From positions 496,001-560,000 of the forward strand of contig CP159918.1 in NCBI GenBank assembly GCA_040616305.1: a stretch of 64,000 nt of DNA. Direction: 5' to 3'. The translations under genes and the position numbers were made by a program. The notes under the pieces are model-generated. The model was not told the origin of the DNA and did no database searches. It saw only the letters and a program-made list of their open reading frames with translations. Positions 1 through 7,880 of the stretch are shown here, piece by piece (position 1 is the stretch's first letter; the number at the start of each line of letters is the position of its first letter). Source of the stretch: UBA1876 sp003446665 (lineage in GTDB: Bacteria > Synergistota > Synergistia > Synergistales > Thermovirgaceae).

Positions 1-454
1 TGAACTTGACAGCATCCAGGTCACTCAAGCTGGTCCACCCTTTTACGGCTATGTACCCTCGTCTTGTATCGACTGCAGGCGCTACCATGTTGCCGTAGAG
101 CGTGAAAAGCTCCGACGGCATGTTTTTGTCTTCTACCAGAAGACTGCCTACGAGGACCCTTGAGGCTCCGGCCTCAAGGGCGTTTTGTATGCTTCCGGTA
201 TCCCTGAGCCCGCCGCCGTATTGAACGCGAAGCCCCAGTCCTGCGAGCTTGCGCAAAACATTCAGGTGCAAGGGCTTGCCGGTCTTCGCCCCTTCCAGGT
301 CGATGACGTGAAGCCACCCTGCACCGCAATCACGAAGGTATTTCCCCCATTCCAGCGGGTCGCGGCTGTCGTATTCGGTCATTTTGTCGTAGTCGCCCTT
401 GTTGAGCCTCACTACCTTTTGGTCGTAAAGGTCGATAGCCGGATAAAGGATCAT
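1..454 (-). CDS. hisA: HisA, phosphoribosylformimino-5-aminoimidazole carboxamide ribotide isomerase (partial)
   Basis: Only the N-terminal 151 codons are in the window; the gene runs off the left edge. HisA is a cytosolic (beta/alpha)8 isomerase that converts ProFAR to PRFAR in histidine biosynthesis. The translation opens MILYPAIDLYDQKVVRLNKG, which carries the family's PAIDL motif with the catalytic Asp and the phosphate-binding VRL..GD stretch. The half-barrel motif YGGGLRD and the later VGSLL are also present. The ATG overlaps the hisH stop by one base (TAATG), so the two are translationally coupled. It is the last visible gene of the leftward hisZGBHA operon; hisF and hisI would be expected further left. 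Confidence 0.93.
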   Translation of the reverse strand, partial: MILYPAIDLYDQKVVRLNKGDYDKMTEYDSRDPLEWGKYLRDCGAGWLHVIDLEGAKTGKPLHLNVLRKLAGLGLRVQYGGGLRDTGSIQNALEAGASRVLVGSLLVEDKNMPSELFTLYGNMVAPAVDTRRGYIAVKGWTSLSDLDAVKF

Positions 455-1065
455 TAAAGGGCCTCCAGTGCGTCAATAGTTCCGCCGAGCAGCGAGAGGC
501 CCGTTCTCCCGCTCCGCTCCGGGTGAAACTGAAAGCCGACTACGTTATCTTTGGCAACCGCTGCGGAAAACCTCGCGCTACCGGTTTCGGTAGTGCCAAT
601 GGTGTCAGGGCCCACGGGCAGGGCATAGCTGTGAACGAAATAATAGAAACGCCCCAGGGAAAGCCTTTGGAGACCTTCGGGGAGTTGCCCCCACGTTACG
701 GTGTTCCATCCTATGTGGGGGAGTTTGGGCGCCCCTTTTAGGCCCTCGACCGTGCCGCTTATAAGGCCGAGCCCCTCGTGGCGGCCGTCCTCCAGGCTTG
801 CCTCGCATAGAAGCTGCATACCCAGACAGATCCCGAGAAGCGGCCTGCCCGATTTCGCCCATTCCCTGAGGGCTTCACTCCAGCCGGAACTTTTAAGGTA
901 AGAGGCAGCCGGTGGGAAAGCACCTACCCCGGGCAGAACCAGCAAACTGCATGACCCGCAAAGGTCTCCTGGATCCGGCAATGGGGCGGCGTCGCGGCCG
1001 AGGTAGGCAAGCGCGCGTAAAACGTTCCCGATATTGCCCGCACCGTAGGAAACTACGCCGATCAT
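454..1065 (-). CDS. hisH: HisH, glutamine amidotransferase subunit of IGP synthase
   Basis: A 203-residue class I glutamine amidotransferase. It releases ammonia from glutamine for HisF, which makes imidazole glycerol phosphate and AICAR. The nucleophile is visible in GICLGMQLL (Cys about residue 80) and the His/Glu pair in FHPERSG (about 181 and 183). The oxyanion region is PGVGAF near residue 45. I chose the ATG at 1065 because AAGGGG lies eight bases upstream and its ATGA overlaps the hisB stop. A TTG six bases further up (1071) is also open. HisF is not in the window and should lie to the left of hisA. Confidence 0.95.
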   Translation of the reverse strand: MIGVVSYGAGNIGNVLRALAYLGRDAAPLPDPGDLCGSCSLLVLPGVGAFPPAASYLKSSGWSEALREWAKSGRPLLGICLGMQLLCEASLEDGRHEGLGLISGTVEGLKGAPKLPHIGWNTVTWGQLPEGLQRLSLGRFYYFVHSYALPVGPDTIGTTETGSARFSAAVAKDNVVGFQFHPERSGRTGLSLLGGTIDALEAL

Positions 1066-1631
1066 GTCCAAAGCCCCTTGGTACTGGAGTCCCGGGAGCT
1101 TTCCTCGAGGGCCTGTGAAAGCGCGATTCCGGCCGCCTTGAAAACTGCCTCCGATGTGTGATGAGAGTTATCCGCTTCCAGTATGCGGATATGTAGTGTT
1201 ATCCGCCCCTCCCTCGCGAGGGCGCGGAAAAATTCGGGGACGAGCTCCATGTCGAAATCGCCGCACCGTGTCGAAGGGAAAGCACCCTCGAAGAAGCATC
1301 CGCCCCTCCCGCCGGCGTCGACGGAAAAAAGGACGAGCGAGCCGTCCATGGGGATGGTGCACCACCCGTAACGCCGTATTTTTCTGGATTCTCTCAAAGC
1401 CAGTATTGCCTGTCCGAAAACGATGCCTGCGTCCTCCGTGACATGGTGAAAGTCTATAGCCGTGTCCCCTTCCGCCTTGAGGTCGATTCCCCATCCGGCG
1501 TGGTGGACCATCTGTTCCAGCATGTGCGTAAGAAAGGCAGAAGGTGTATCGATACGGATTTCCCCTCCCTCGGGAGAAATCGACAGAAAAATGTCCGTCT
1601 CACTGGTTTTCCTCCGGATGGGCGTGTTCAT
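1062..1631 (-). CDS. hisB: HisB, imidazoleglycerol-phosphate dehydratase
   Basis: A 189-residue monofunctional IGP dehydratase, the Mn-dependent enzyme that turns IGP into imidazole acetol phosphate, the substrate of HisC. The two metal-binding His-rich motifs are present: FHHVTEDAGI near residues 61-70 and DNSHHTSEAVFKA near residue 155. An N-terminal HMLEQMVHH segment matches the family. No phosphatase domain is fused. The start is placed at ATG 1631, which has AAAGGTGG eight bases upstream; an in-frame GTG at 1643 lacks a site. It overlaps the end of hisG by 32 bases and the start of hisH by four, consistent with one operon. Confidence 0.94.
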   Translation of the reverse strand: MNTPIRRKTSETDIFLSISPEGGEIRIDTPSAFLTHMLEQMVHHAGWGIDLKAEGDTAIDFHHVTEDAGIVFGQAILALRESRKIRRYGWCTIPMDGSLVLFSVDAGGRGGCFFEGAFPSTRCGDFDMELVPEFFRALAREGRITLHIRILEADNSHHTSEAVFKAAGIALSQALEESSRDSSTKGLWT

Positions 1632-2271
1632 GAGAGTAACCACCTTTCATTTGTCTTGTACGGAAGAGGATCCTGTTCAACTGGTCCCAATTTGTCTGTG
1701 TACTCTTGCGACTTGCAACGATGCGAAGCGAAACGGGGGCCACGTCCTCGAGTACGCGAAGACGGTTGGCTTTAAGGGTACTTCCGGTCTGGACGATATC
1801 GACGATGCAGTCGCTCAGGCCGAGGAGGGGAGCAAGCTCGATAGAACCGTGAAGATTTATTATCTCTGGCTGAATTCCCCGCGATGCGAAATGGTTGTTT
1901 GTTATTACTGGATACTTCGTGGCTATTCGAAGACCCATAAGCCCGCTTTCGTGTCCCATGAAGCGTTCTTCCATCTCGGGCGGGCCGGCCACCACAATTC
2001 GGCAGCGCCCCTCTCCGGTGTCGGCGATCTCCACGAGAGACCCGCCCCTTTCCTGGATAACGTCACTTCCCGCCAGTGCCACGTCGGCGGCGCCGTAGTG
2101 GACGTAAGCTGGAACGTCCATCGGCTTGGCCAGGAGGTAGCGGACGCCTTCCTCCTCTATTACGAGCGAACGCCCGCGGTTTTCCAGTTTTTCGCAGGGC
2201 ATTCCAAGTTTTTCAAGAATCCTTTGGCATACCGAGAGCATCCTTCCCGTAGGGAGAGCCAAAGTCAGCAT
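1600..2271 (-). CDS. hisG: HisG, ATP phosphoribosyltransferase catalytic subunit (short form)
   Basis: A 223-residue HisG that condenses ATP with PRPP in the first, committed step of histidine synthesis. It is the short form, without the C-terminal regulatory ACT-like domain, and so depends on HisZ, encoded just upstream. The N-terminus MLTLALPTGRM and the PRPP-binding stretch with IVQTGSTLKAN are typical. I prefer ATG 2271 over the longer in-frame ATG at 2292 because GGAGGA lies about nine bases upstream of 2271 and no site precedes 2292. The hisZ stop is only two bases away. Histidine feedback inhibition is expected to act through the HisZ-HisG complex; this is family knowledge, not seen here. 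Confidence 0.94.
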   Translation of the reverse strand: MLTLALPTGRMLSVCQRILEKLGMPCEKLENRGRSLVIEEEGVRYLLAKPMDVPAYVHYGAADVALAGSDVIQERGGSLVEIADTGEGRCRIVVAGPPEMEERFMGHESGLMGLRIATKYPVITNNHFASRGIQPEIINLHGSIELAPLLGLSDCIVDIVQTGSTLKANRLRVLEDVAPVSLRIVASRKSTQTNWDQLNRILFRTRQMKGGYSHEHAHPEENQ

Positions 2272-2273
2272 TT

Positions 2274-3476
2274 TTAGTGTTCCTCCAGCCATTCGTTTTT
2301 AGCAACCGGCGTGTTGTCGGCCAGGTCGAAAAGGGTATCTTCCGACAGGTCCGTCCACCAACGATACTTGCGCCGCCTCGCAAGAGCAATGGACCTTTTT
2401 CTGCTTGGTGTCCAGCTGGGCTCGACGGGCAATCCGGTCCGTTTAAGCGATTTTGCCGCCTTGATGGCTTCAGCGGGGGTCAGCGAACCGGCCCAGGCCA
2501 TGATGCCCTCGAAAAAGGGTGGTTCCTCCTTCGAGCGGGAAGACGTTACAAGCTCCAGATCCAGGCCGAACCCAATGGCCTGACCCACTATACCGTACAG
2601 ATTCAAAAGCCTGTCGTAACGCCCGCCTCCTCCTAGACTTTTGCCTGAGCGCGGGCTGTAGATCTCGAAAACGGGCCCGCTGTAGTACCCTAGCCTGCGT
2701 ACCAGCGACAGGTCGAATCGTAGCCTGTCACGGTATCCCAGAAGTGAAAGCTCTCGTGCGATCTCCTGGAGATCTGACAGTGGAGCCTTTCGGGGTAGCT
2801 TACGTCCGGCTTGTTCGAGGACATGAATGTCGCCTTTTAAAGTCGGCAGAACCGAAAGGTAGGAAAGATACGGTTCGGGGACGCGCCGGTTTTCCAGTAT
2901 GGAAAAATAGTCGGAAAGCGACCCGTTCAAAAGGGAGTCACTCAGTGCGGTGCCCGTTGAAGGTTCCACCTTCTGCAAAAGATAATCGATTATGTTGGCG
3001 TCGCCCAAAACCACAATGGCGTCCTCGTGACCGAGATTCTCAAGCGCGCCGAGCATTAGGGACAGGATCTCAACGTCGGCGCCATGCCCCTCCCAACCCA
3101 AAAGCTCGGCTCCTGCCTGGTAGTGTTCGATTCCCGTTTCCGGTGGGTTCGGAACGCGATAGAACTGGCCTGCGTAGCAAATCCGCAGAGGCCGTTCTTC
3201 GGGGGCGTGATGAGCCGAGAGGTGAGAGACGGCCGAAAGGGTCAGATCCGGACAAAGGCAACCCTGTTCGCCAAAAGGGGTCGTAAGTGTAATTATCCTG
3301 TCCCTGACCGCAGCGGAGAGTCGGTCCCAATATATCGACAGAAGCTGTACGCTCGAAGGGGAGAACACCTTGTAACCTGAGGATGTAAAGGTGTCTATGA
3401 AAACCTTTCTGGAGTTTTCCATGGCCGAGGCGATTGGGTCGCCGTAGTTTTTGTACCCCCTGGGAATTCTGGTCAA
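2274..3476 (-). CDS. hisZ: HisZ, ATP phosphoribosyltransferase regulatory subunit
   Basis: A 400-residue paralogue of histidyl-tRNA synthetase that lacks the tRNA-binding role and serves as the regulatory partner of short HisG. HisRS-like landmarks are visible: an N-terminal PRGYKNYGDP stretch, a class II motif with CYAGQFYRVPN near residue 100, and the GYYSGPVFEIY and GGGGRYDRLL motifs around residues 265-290. The start is TTG at 3476, with GGGAGGAG eight bases upstream. It is the first gene of the leftward his operon. A promoter lies at 3600-3629 and a structured leader in between. A C-terminal extension rich in Arg and Lys follows the catalytic-like domain. Confidence 0.92.
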   Translation of the reverse strand: MTRIPRGYKNYGDPIASAMENSRKVFIDTFTSSGYKVFSPSSVQLLSIYWDRLSAAVRDRIITLTTPFGEQGCLCPDLTLSAVSHLSAHHAPEERPLRICYAGQFYRVPNPPETGIEHYQAGAELLGWEGHGADVEILSLMLGALENLGHEDAIVVLGDANIIDYLLQKVEPSTGTALSDSLLNGSLSDYFSILENRRVPEPYLSYLSVLPTLKGDIHVLEQAGRKLPRKAPLSDLQEIARELSLLGYRDRLRFDLSLVRRLGYYSGPVFEIYSPRSGKSLGGGGRYDRLLNLYGIVGQAIGFGLDLELVTSSRSKEEPPFFEGIMAWAGSLTPAEAIKAAKSLKRTGLPVEPSWTPSRKRSIALARRRKYRWWTDLSEDTLFDLADNTPVAKNEWLEEH

Positions 3477-3500
3477 CCGGGTCTCCTCCCGTTAACTTTT

Positions 3501-3570
3501 TTACCTTGCGAAAAGCCTCGTGACAGCCTGAACTCTTTTGTGGCAGCGTCAGCATGAAGCAGCAAGGTAA
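3501..3570 (-). promoter_or_regulatory. structured leader of the his operon
   Basis: TTACCTTGC (3501-3509) and GCAAGGTAA (3562-3570) form a perfect 9-bp stem that closes a loop of about 52 bases. Inside it AAAAG and CTTTT can pair again. The structure lies in the transcribed leader, just upstream of the hisZ Shine-Dalgarno. There is no run of His codons and no T-box AGGGUGG motif, so the mechanism is unknown. Confidence 0.4.
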
Positions 3571-3599
3571 ATAGGTAGAATGTCAGTCGCACGAGCGAG

Positions 3600-3629
3600 A
3601 TAATAGCACAGAAACGTTTGGCTTGTAAA
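3600..3629 (-). promoter_or_regulatory. sigma70-type promoter of the hisZGBHA operon
   Basis: On the minus strand TTTACA (3629-3624) and TATTAT (3605-3600) are separated by 18 bases. This would start transcription near 3593, about 117 bases ahead of the hisZ TTG. It is a sequence match only. Confidence 0.6.
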
Positions 3630-3635
3630 GGTCGT

Positions 3636-3689
3636 CGACTCACGGGCCTGAAATTTTTTTTGTTCCACATTGCATTGGCCCGTGGGTCG
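3636..3689. repeat. imperfect inverted repeat in the hisZ-hisC intergenic region
   Basis: CGACTCACGGGCC (3636-3648) pairs with GGCCCGTGGGTCG (3677-3689) at 12 of 13 positions. A third copy, CGATCCACGGGCC, lies at 3755-3767 close to the insertion-sequence target. It could be an operator or a terminator-like structure. Confidence 0.5.
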
Positions 3690-3772
3690 AATAGCAGTCG
3701 CTAGACTGGTATTTTCTGGTTTTATAGCGGGAAAAATTCGCGAATGGTTTTCATCGATCCACGGGCCTACGC

Positions 3773-3789
3773 GGGTGTTCCCCGTGACG
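3773..3789. repeat. target-site duplication of the IS, left copy
   Basis: GGGTGTTCCCCGTGACG occurs here and again at 5278-5294, directly flanking the insertion sequence. The next base (T) also matches, so the duplication is 17 or 18 bases. Confidence 0.85.
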
Positions 3790-5277
3790 TGTCAACGGAC
3801 AGGGAAAATGTCATGGGTAAAGGGCCTATATGGGACAGGGAAAATGTCACCCCTCCTTCGCTGCCGTAGTAATTGGGTGAGTCTGTTCCCTGGGGTTTGG
3901 CTTATTGCCGTTCCACCTCCTCCATGGATGGTCGAGAGCGGGTTTTACAGGAACTTTCTCCTTTGTGATCTTTTCAGTTTCATTTGGTGTATCCTTCAAA
4001 CAGGCCTTCCTGTCGTAAGAGTCCTTCGGGGCGTCACCAAGGAAGTGGATCACGCCGTCGTGCAGCGCGACTTCGGATCCATCCAGAAGGGTCAAGACTT
4101 CGACAGCAGCCCCCCGCCTGAGGAGCTTCTGTCGGAGCTTTTTATCCAGGAGCAACAGTTTCCTTCCCTTCCAGGAGATGGTGGAATCTCCCGAGGCCTT
4201 GCGGAACGTTCGTTTGCAGAGGATATAGGGCAGGTCATCCGGTGAAGGAGCCGGCAGGAAGGCCGATTCCACCCTTTCCGGCTCCACGGCGAAGCGTTCA
4301 TTGTGTTTTTCGGGGTATGTGGCGAGGAAGGCATTGGCCTCCTCCATGGAAGAGATGCCAGCCAGTCGCATGTCGACGACGAGCCGGTGCTGCAGAGTTC
4401 CCCAGAGGCGTTCCACCCGTCCTTTTGCCTGAGCGGAAGAGGCCTTCAGAGGCTGGGTACCCAGGATATCCAGGGCCTTGCCGAACTGTGTGAGCGCCAC
4501 GGTACAGCCATTGAGCTCCTCCTCGGCGGAAAGCTTTCCCGACCTGGGAGAGAAAAAGATCGTATGAGCGTCGGAATAGATGATCCCCGGGACACCATAT
4601 TTTCGTATCATGCGGTCGAGGACGTGGAAATAGCCGAAGAGGCACTCCGTCGGTTCCAGCCACAGGGCGAGGATCTTCCCCGTGGCGTCATCGATCACAC
4701 CGTGCAGGGCGAGCATGGAGCCGTTACAGAGCCAGTCGAAGAAAGACGCGTCGATCTGGACCATCTCTCCAAGCTGCCTCTTCCTCTTTCTGCGGCGGTG
4801 TTTTTTCGGCCCCTTGTGAGTGAAAGGGTTTTTGAACCCTCGTTCCTTCAGGATCCGTGCGATCGTCTTTGCCGAAAGGTGAATGCCCTTTTCCTCAAGA
4901 AGCAATTCCGACATGTGGCTTGAGCTGGCTCCTTCCCACCGGGTCATCGCCTGTCGCGCGACAAAGTCCCGAATATGTTCCGCCACGTAGTTTGGCGGCT
5001 TGCCGCCTGTATTGCCGTGCACGAGCGACTCGAGTCCCAGTTTCCTGAACCTGGACTTGACCCGCTGGGTCTGCCGTACAGACAGGTTCAAATTCGACGC
5101 CGCCTCATGGTTGGATATGCTTCCTCCACACAGACGTTCTAACACACAGAGCTTCCGCGCTTGTTTCAAAGACATCTTGAGGTCACCCGCATTCTTCTTC
5201 ATGTCCAGTATTGTGACGCATGGGGGTGACATTTTCCCTGTCCCCTTAAAGGGTGACATTATCGCTGTCCGGTCACA
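3790..5277 (-). mobile_element. insertion sequence of the IS1202/ISNCY type, about 1488 bp
   Basis: The element carries one DDE transposase gene. Its imperfect terminal inverted repeats begin TGTCAACGGACAGGGAAAAT on the left and TGTGACCGGACAGCGATAAT on the right (read inward). An internal motif, GGGACAGGGAAAATGTCACC, is repeated in inverted orientation near each end (3832-3851 and 5225-5244). It is flanked by a 17-base direct repeat. Long target duplications are a known trait of the IS1202 group. It inserted between the divergent hisZ and hisC promoters; the right duplication copy abuts the hisC -35 box. The transposase frame is intact and the ends are present, so the element may still be active. 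Confidence 0.87.
3847..5202 (-). CDS. DDE transposase, ISNCY/IS1202 family
   Basis: About 451 residues. It has an N-terminal helix-turn-helix (Ser-x-Arg-Gln-Thr-Gln-Arg recognition stretch), a second winged-helix-like segment ending ILKERGF, a basic linker (KKHRRRKRKRQ) and then an integrase-type catalytic core. The core shows QIDASFFDW for the first Asp, YSDAHTIFF for the second Asp, and KGRVERLWGTLQ for the Glu. The frame stays open to 5424, but that crosses the inverted repeat into hisC, so the start must be inside the element. ATG 5202 or 5175 is likely; neither has a strong ribosome site. The stop lies within the left inner terminal repeat. Confidence 0.9.
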   Translation of the reverse strand: MKKNAGDLKMSLKQARKLCVLERLCGGSISNHEAASNLNLSVRQTQRVKSRFRKLGLESLVHGNTGGKPPNYVAEHIRDFVARQAMTRWEGASSSHMSELLLEEKGIHLSAKTIARILKERGFKNPFTHKGPKKHRRRKRKRQLGEMVQIDASFFDWLCNGSMLALHGVIDDATGKILALWLEPTECLFGYFHVLDRMIRKYGVPGIIYSDAHTIFFSPRSGKLSAEEELNGCTVALTQFGKALDILGTQPLKASSAQAKGRVERLWGTLQHRLVVDMRLAGISSMEEANAFLATYPEKHNERFAVEPERVESAFLPAPSPDDLPYILCKRTFRKASGDSTISWKGRKLLLLDKKLRQKLLRRGAAVEVLTLLDGSEVALHDGVIHFLGDAPKDSYDRKACLKDTPNETEKITKEKVPVKPALDHPWRRWNGNKPNPREQTHPITTAAKEG

Positions 5278-5294
5278 GGGTGTTCCCCGTGACG
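5278..5294. repeat. target-site duplication of the IS, right copy
   Basis: Same 17 bases as at 3773-3789. Its last base touches the TTGACA of the hisC promoter. Confidence 0.85.
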
Positions 5295-5324
5295 TTGACA
5301 CAAAAATATTGAGAGTGGTAAACT
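5295..5324 (+). promoter_or_regulatory. sigma70-type promoter of hisC
   Basis: TTGACA (5295-5300) and TAAACT (5319-5324) are 18 bases apart, 58 bases upstream of the hisC ATG. The box is intact immediately next to the IS target duplication. Confidence 0.65.
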
Positions 5325-5381
5325 CCCTATCGTGTGCATATAACCACATCATCATAATAAATTGGCAGGAGGGTAAACGAA

Positions 5382-6452
5382 ATGCTCGCAAACCGCATTC
5401 CTTTTTCCGAGACGGCTTATGCATCGGCCGAAACGGCCTGGCTGGACAAAAACGAAAATCCCTACGACATAGCTCCCGCCTTCAAGGAAGAACTCAGACA
5501 AAGACTTCCGGAGCTTGCTTTCAATCGTTATCCCGACCCCGAGAGCAGGCGCCTCCGTGGAGCACTTGCGGATTATACGGGGTTCCCTTCAGAAGGCATT
5601 ATCGTCGGTAACGGAGGAGACGAGATACTTCAGATTCTCTTTACGGCGTTTACGAGGCCTCACTCGACGGTTCTCACCCTGGAGCCCTGCTTTTCGCAAT
5701 ACAGCGCGCTTTCGGAAATTCACGGAGTCAACCGGAAATGCGTTTTTCTCGAACCAGGCGAGCGGGAAATCCTTGTGCCGGAGGAAAAACTGCTGGATGC
5801 GCTTTCGGCGAAACCCCCTTCTTTGATCCTGCTGGACCGACCCAACAACCCGACCGGCACGGTTCTCGGATTTGAAACGGTGAAAAAAATCATAGAGCTT
5901 TCCGCCGGGATTGTAGTCGTGGATGAAGCCTACGCCGAATTCTCTGGAAAAACCATTTTGGACGATTACAAAGACAGGGAATTTCCCCGAAACCTGGTTG
6001 TCCTCAGGACCTTTTCCAAAGCCTGGGGACTTGCCGGGCTACGCATAGGTTATGCGATCTGTGCTCCTGAAACAGCCAAGACACTTCACAGTGTGAAGCC
6101 GCCTTTTAACGTCAATGTCTTTTCCCAGGAAGCTGCGTTTCTGGCTCTAAAATACAAAAAATGGATGGAACGGCTTGTTTCCTCCATCAGTTACACCAGA
6201 GACCGTTTCATTGAGGACGTCAACAGGATACCCGGGTGGGTGGCCTACCCAAGCGAAGGTAACTTCGTCCTTTTGCGCGGGAACCAGGAAACCGGGTCGG
6301 TACTGAAAACGGCGGCCGTCCAGGGGTTGAACCTCAAGGATCCGGGCCCCGTTTTCAGGAATACAGAAGCCGAAGGGTGTTGGATAAGGGTAACCATAGG
6401 CCGAGAGGAAGAGATGAGCAAGTTGCTCTCCCTTCTGAGAAGTCTTTCGTAG
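5382..6452 (+). CDS. hisC: HisC, histidinol-phosphate aminotransferase
   Basis: A 356-residue fold-type I PLP aminotransferase that converts imidazole acetol phosphate and glutamate to histidinol phosphate. Visible landmarks are the N-terminal DKNENPY motif, GGDEILQILF for cofactor phosphate contact, DRPNNPTGT near residue 153, VVDEAYAEF near 180, the Schiff-base lysine in RTFSKAWGLAGLRIGY (Lys213) and the C-terminal Arg in IRVTIGR. The ATG follows GGAGGG by nine bases. It is divergent from hisZGBHA and was presumably next to it before the insertion sequence entered. Low-level activity on other aromatic substrates is possible, but the his context makes HisC the best call. Confidence 0.92.
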   Translation: MLANRIPFSETAYASAETAWLDKNENPYDIAPAFKEELRQRLPELAFNRYPDPESRRLRGALADYTGFPSEGIIVGNGGDEILQILFTAFTRPHSTVLTLEPCFSQYSALSEIHGVNRKCVFLEPGEREILVPEEKLLDALSAKPPSLILLDRPNNPTGTVLGFETVKKIIELSAGIVVVDEAYAEFSGKTILDDYKDREFPRNLVVLRTFSKAWGLAGLRIGYAICAPETAKTLHSVKPPFNVNVFSQEAAFLALKYKKWMERLVSSISYTRDRFIEDVNRIPGWVAYPSEGNFVLLRGNQETGSVLKTAAVQGLNLKDPGPVFRNTEAEGCWIRVTIGREEEMSKLLSLLRSLS

Positions 6453-6509
6453 AGGTTTCATACATAACCGAGACAAAACGGGTATTATTGGGGTGTTACT
6501 TCAGAAAGG

Positions 6510-7880
6510 GTGGTGCCCCTTTTGCTCGAAATCCCGCTTGAGCGTCACTCGGAAGTTCCGCTGTACCGCCAGATTACGAACCATCTTGTGCGCATGATAG
6601 AAAGCGGCTCTCTTGTCGGCGGAACCAGGCTTCCCGGGACCAGGGAACTTGCCGCTGAGCTTGGAGTAAGCAGGACTACGGCCAAGCTGGCTTACGACCT
6701 GCTGGAAGGCGAAGGATATATAGATATAAGGGAAAGACGGGGCACCTTTGTCGCTACAAGGTTTTCACGCCGGCCTGTTTCAAAGGAACGCGGAAAGCTG
6801 CCTTTTGATATGGCTTCGGGCGTGCCCTCCCCGGAGCTCGTTCCATGGGAGAAACTCTCGGCGCTGAGCAGGAAGGTCTTCGGCAGGTACGGCCACGCGG
6901 TACTGGAAGCGGCCCCCGTTCCGGGTCTGCCGGCCCTCAGACAGGCCCTGGTAAGGCATGCCGCTACCCGCGGGATTCCCGCACGATGGGAAAACGTCTT
7001 TGTCACCAGCGGCGTCCAGCAGGGGCTTTTTATTTCCTTTCAGGCCCTTGTCTCAAGAGGGGTAAAAACCGTATGGGTCGAAGATCTGACATACCCGGAC
7101 GTTCTTTCCATGTCCTGCAGTGCTGGACTTAAGACAAAAGCCGTTCCGCTGGACGAAAGGGGCATTATTGATTCCTGCGGTGGCCTGGGATGCTCTGACG
7201 CGCTTTACCTCATTCCCAGCTTCCAGAATCCCACGGGCAGAACCATTTCCCACGAGGGGCGCAAGGCGATCCTGGAAATCGCGGCCAGGCGAGGTTTCTG
7301 GATCATAGAAGACGACGCCTACGGGGAACTTAGATACGGCGAGCAGTCCGTCCCGGCGTTGCGGGCTCTTGAATCGGCGGAAAGGGTTATCTACCTGGGG
7401 TCTTTCAGTCAACTGCTTTTCCCGGGTCTCAGGCAAGGCTACGCGCTTGTCCCTGAAGAGATGGCAGAAGACTTTCGGGAAGCCCTTTCGCATTCCGCCG
7501 GGGCGGTCTCTTCGCTGGTCCAGTATCTGGTTTCCGGATTCCTGGAGGAAGGCTGCCTGGAACCTTGCCTTGAAAGGGCTAGGGCTGCAATGTCCGTGAG
7601 GATGCGCGCACTGGCCGAAGGCCTTCGTGAGGCTTTGCCCTGTTTGGTTTTCGAAGTCCCCCAGGGCGGGATCTACCTGTGGGTGACCATGCCTGCGGTG
7701 TCGGACGAAAGCCTGGAGCAAAGGGCGGCGGAAGCCGGAGTATCCGTCCTCAGCGGCCGGCGCTTTTCATTTTGCCGGGAGAAAACGTCCTCCGTCAGGC
7801 TTTCAATCAGTCGCCTCGGCGGTCCTTTCATAAAAGAAGCCACGACACGCCTGGCCTCGGCCTGGGGTAAAGGGCTATGA
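6510..7880 (+). CDS. MocR-type regulator (GntR HTH + aminotransferase-like domain) lacking the PLP lysine
   Basis: 456 residues. The N-terminal winged helix of the GntR family spans about residues 15-80 (PLYRQITNHL, GTRELAAELGVSRTT, GYIDIRERRGTF). A linker and a fold-type I aminotransferase-like domain follow. The domain keeps SFQNPTGR near 237 and EDDAYGELRY near 267. However, the usual FSK Schiff-base lysine reads GSFSQLLFPGLRQGY, with Gln301 encoded by CAA at 7410-7412. It therefore should not form an internal aldimine with PLP. It starts at GTG 6510 (or GTG 6513). Its stop overlaps the next gene (ATGA), suggesting a two-gene unit with the CitX-like gene. The regulated pathway is not evident. 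Confidence 0.85.
   Translation: MVPLLLEIPLERHSEVPLYRQITNHLVRMIESGSLVGGTRLPGTRELAAELGVSRTTAKLAYDLLEGEGYIDIRERRGTFVATRFSRRPVSKERGKLPFDMASGVPSPELVPWEKLSALSRKVFGRYGHAVLEAAPVPGLPALRQALVRHAATRGIPARWENVFVTSGVQQGLFISFQALVSRGVKTVWVEDLTYPDVLSMSCSAGLKTKAVPLDERGIIDSCGGLGCSDALYLIPSFQNPTGRTISHEGRKAILEIAARRGFWIIEDDAYGELRYGEQSVPALRALESAERVIYLGSFSQLLFPGLRQGYALVPEEMAEDFREALSHSAGAVSSLVQYLVSGFLEEGCLEPCLERARAAMSVRMRALAEGLREALPCLVFEVPQGGIYLWVTMPAVSDESLEQRAAEAGVSVLSGRRFSFCREKTSSVRLSISRLGGPFIKEATTRLASAWGKGL

Noticed and set aside
1462..2277. Long rightward frame opposite hisG and hisB
   Set aside because: It is antisense to two clear his genes and shows no recognisable domain.
3477..3600. T-box or His-codon leader peptide before hisZ
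   Set aside because: No AGGGUGG-type T-box sequence and no run of CAC or CAT codons in any short frame.
3773..3800. A dif/XerCD site as the IS1202-type target
   Set aside because: Some elements of this group insert beside Xer sites, but the flanks here do not resemble a dif core.
5203..5424. N-terminal extension of the transposase frame
   Set aside because: It crosses the right inverted repeat and target duplication into hisC, so it cannot belong to the element.
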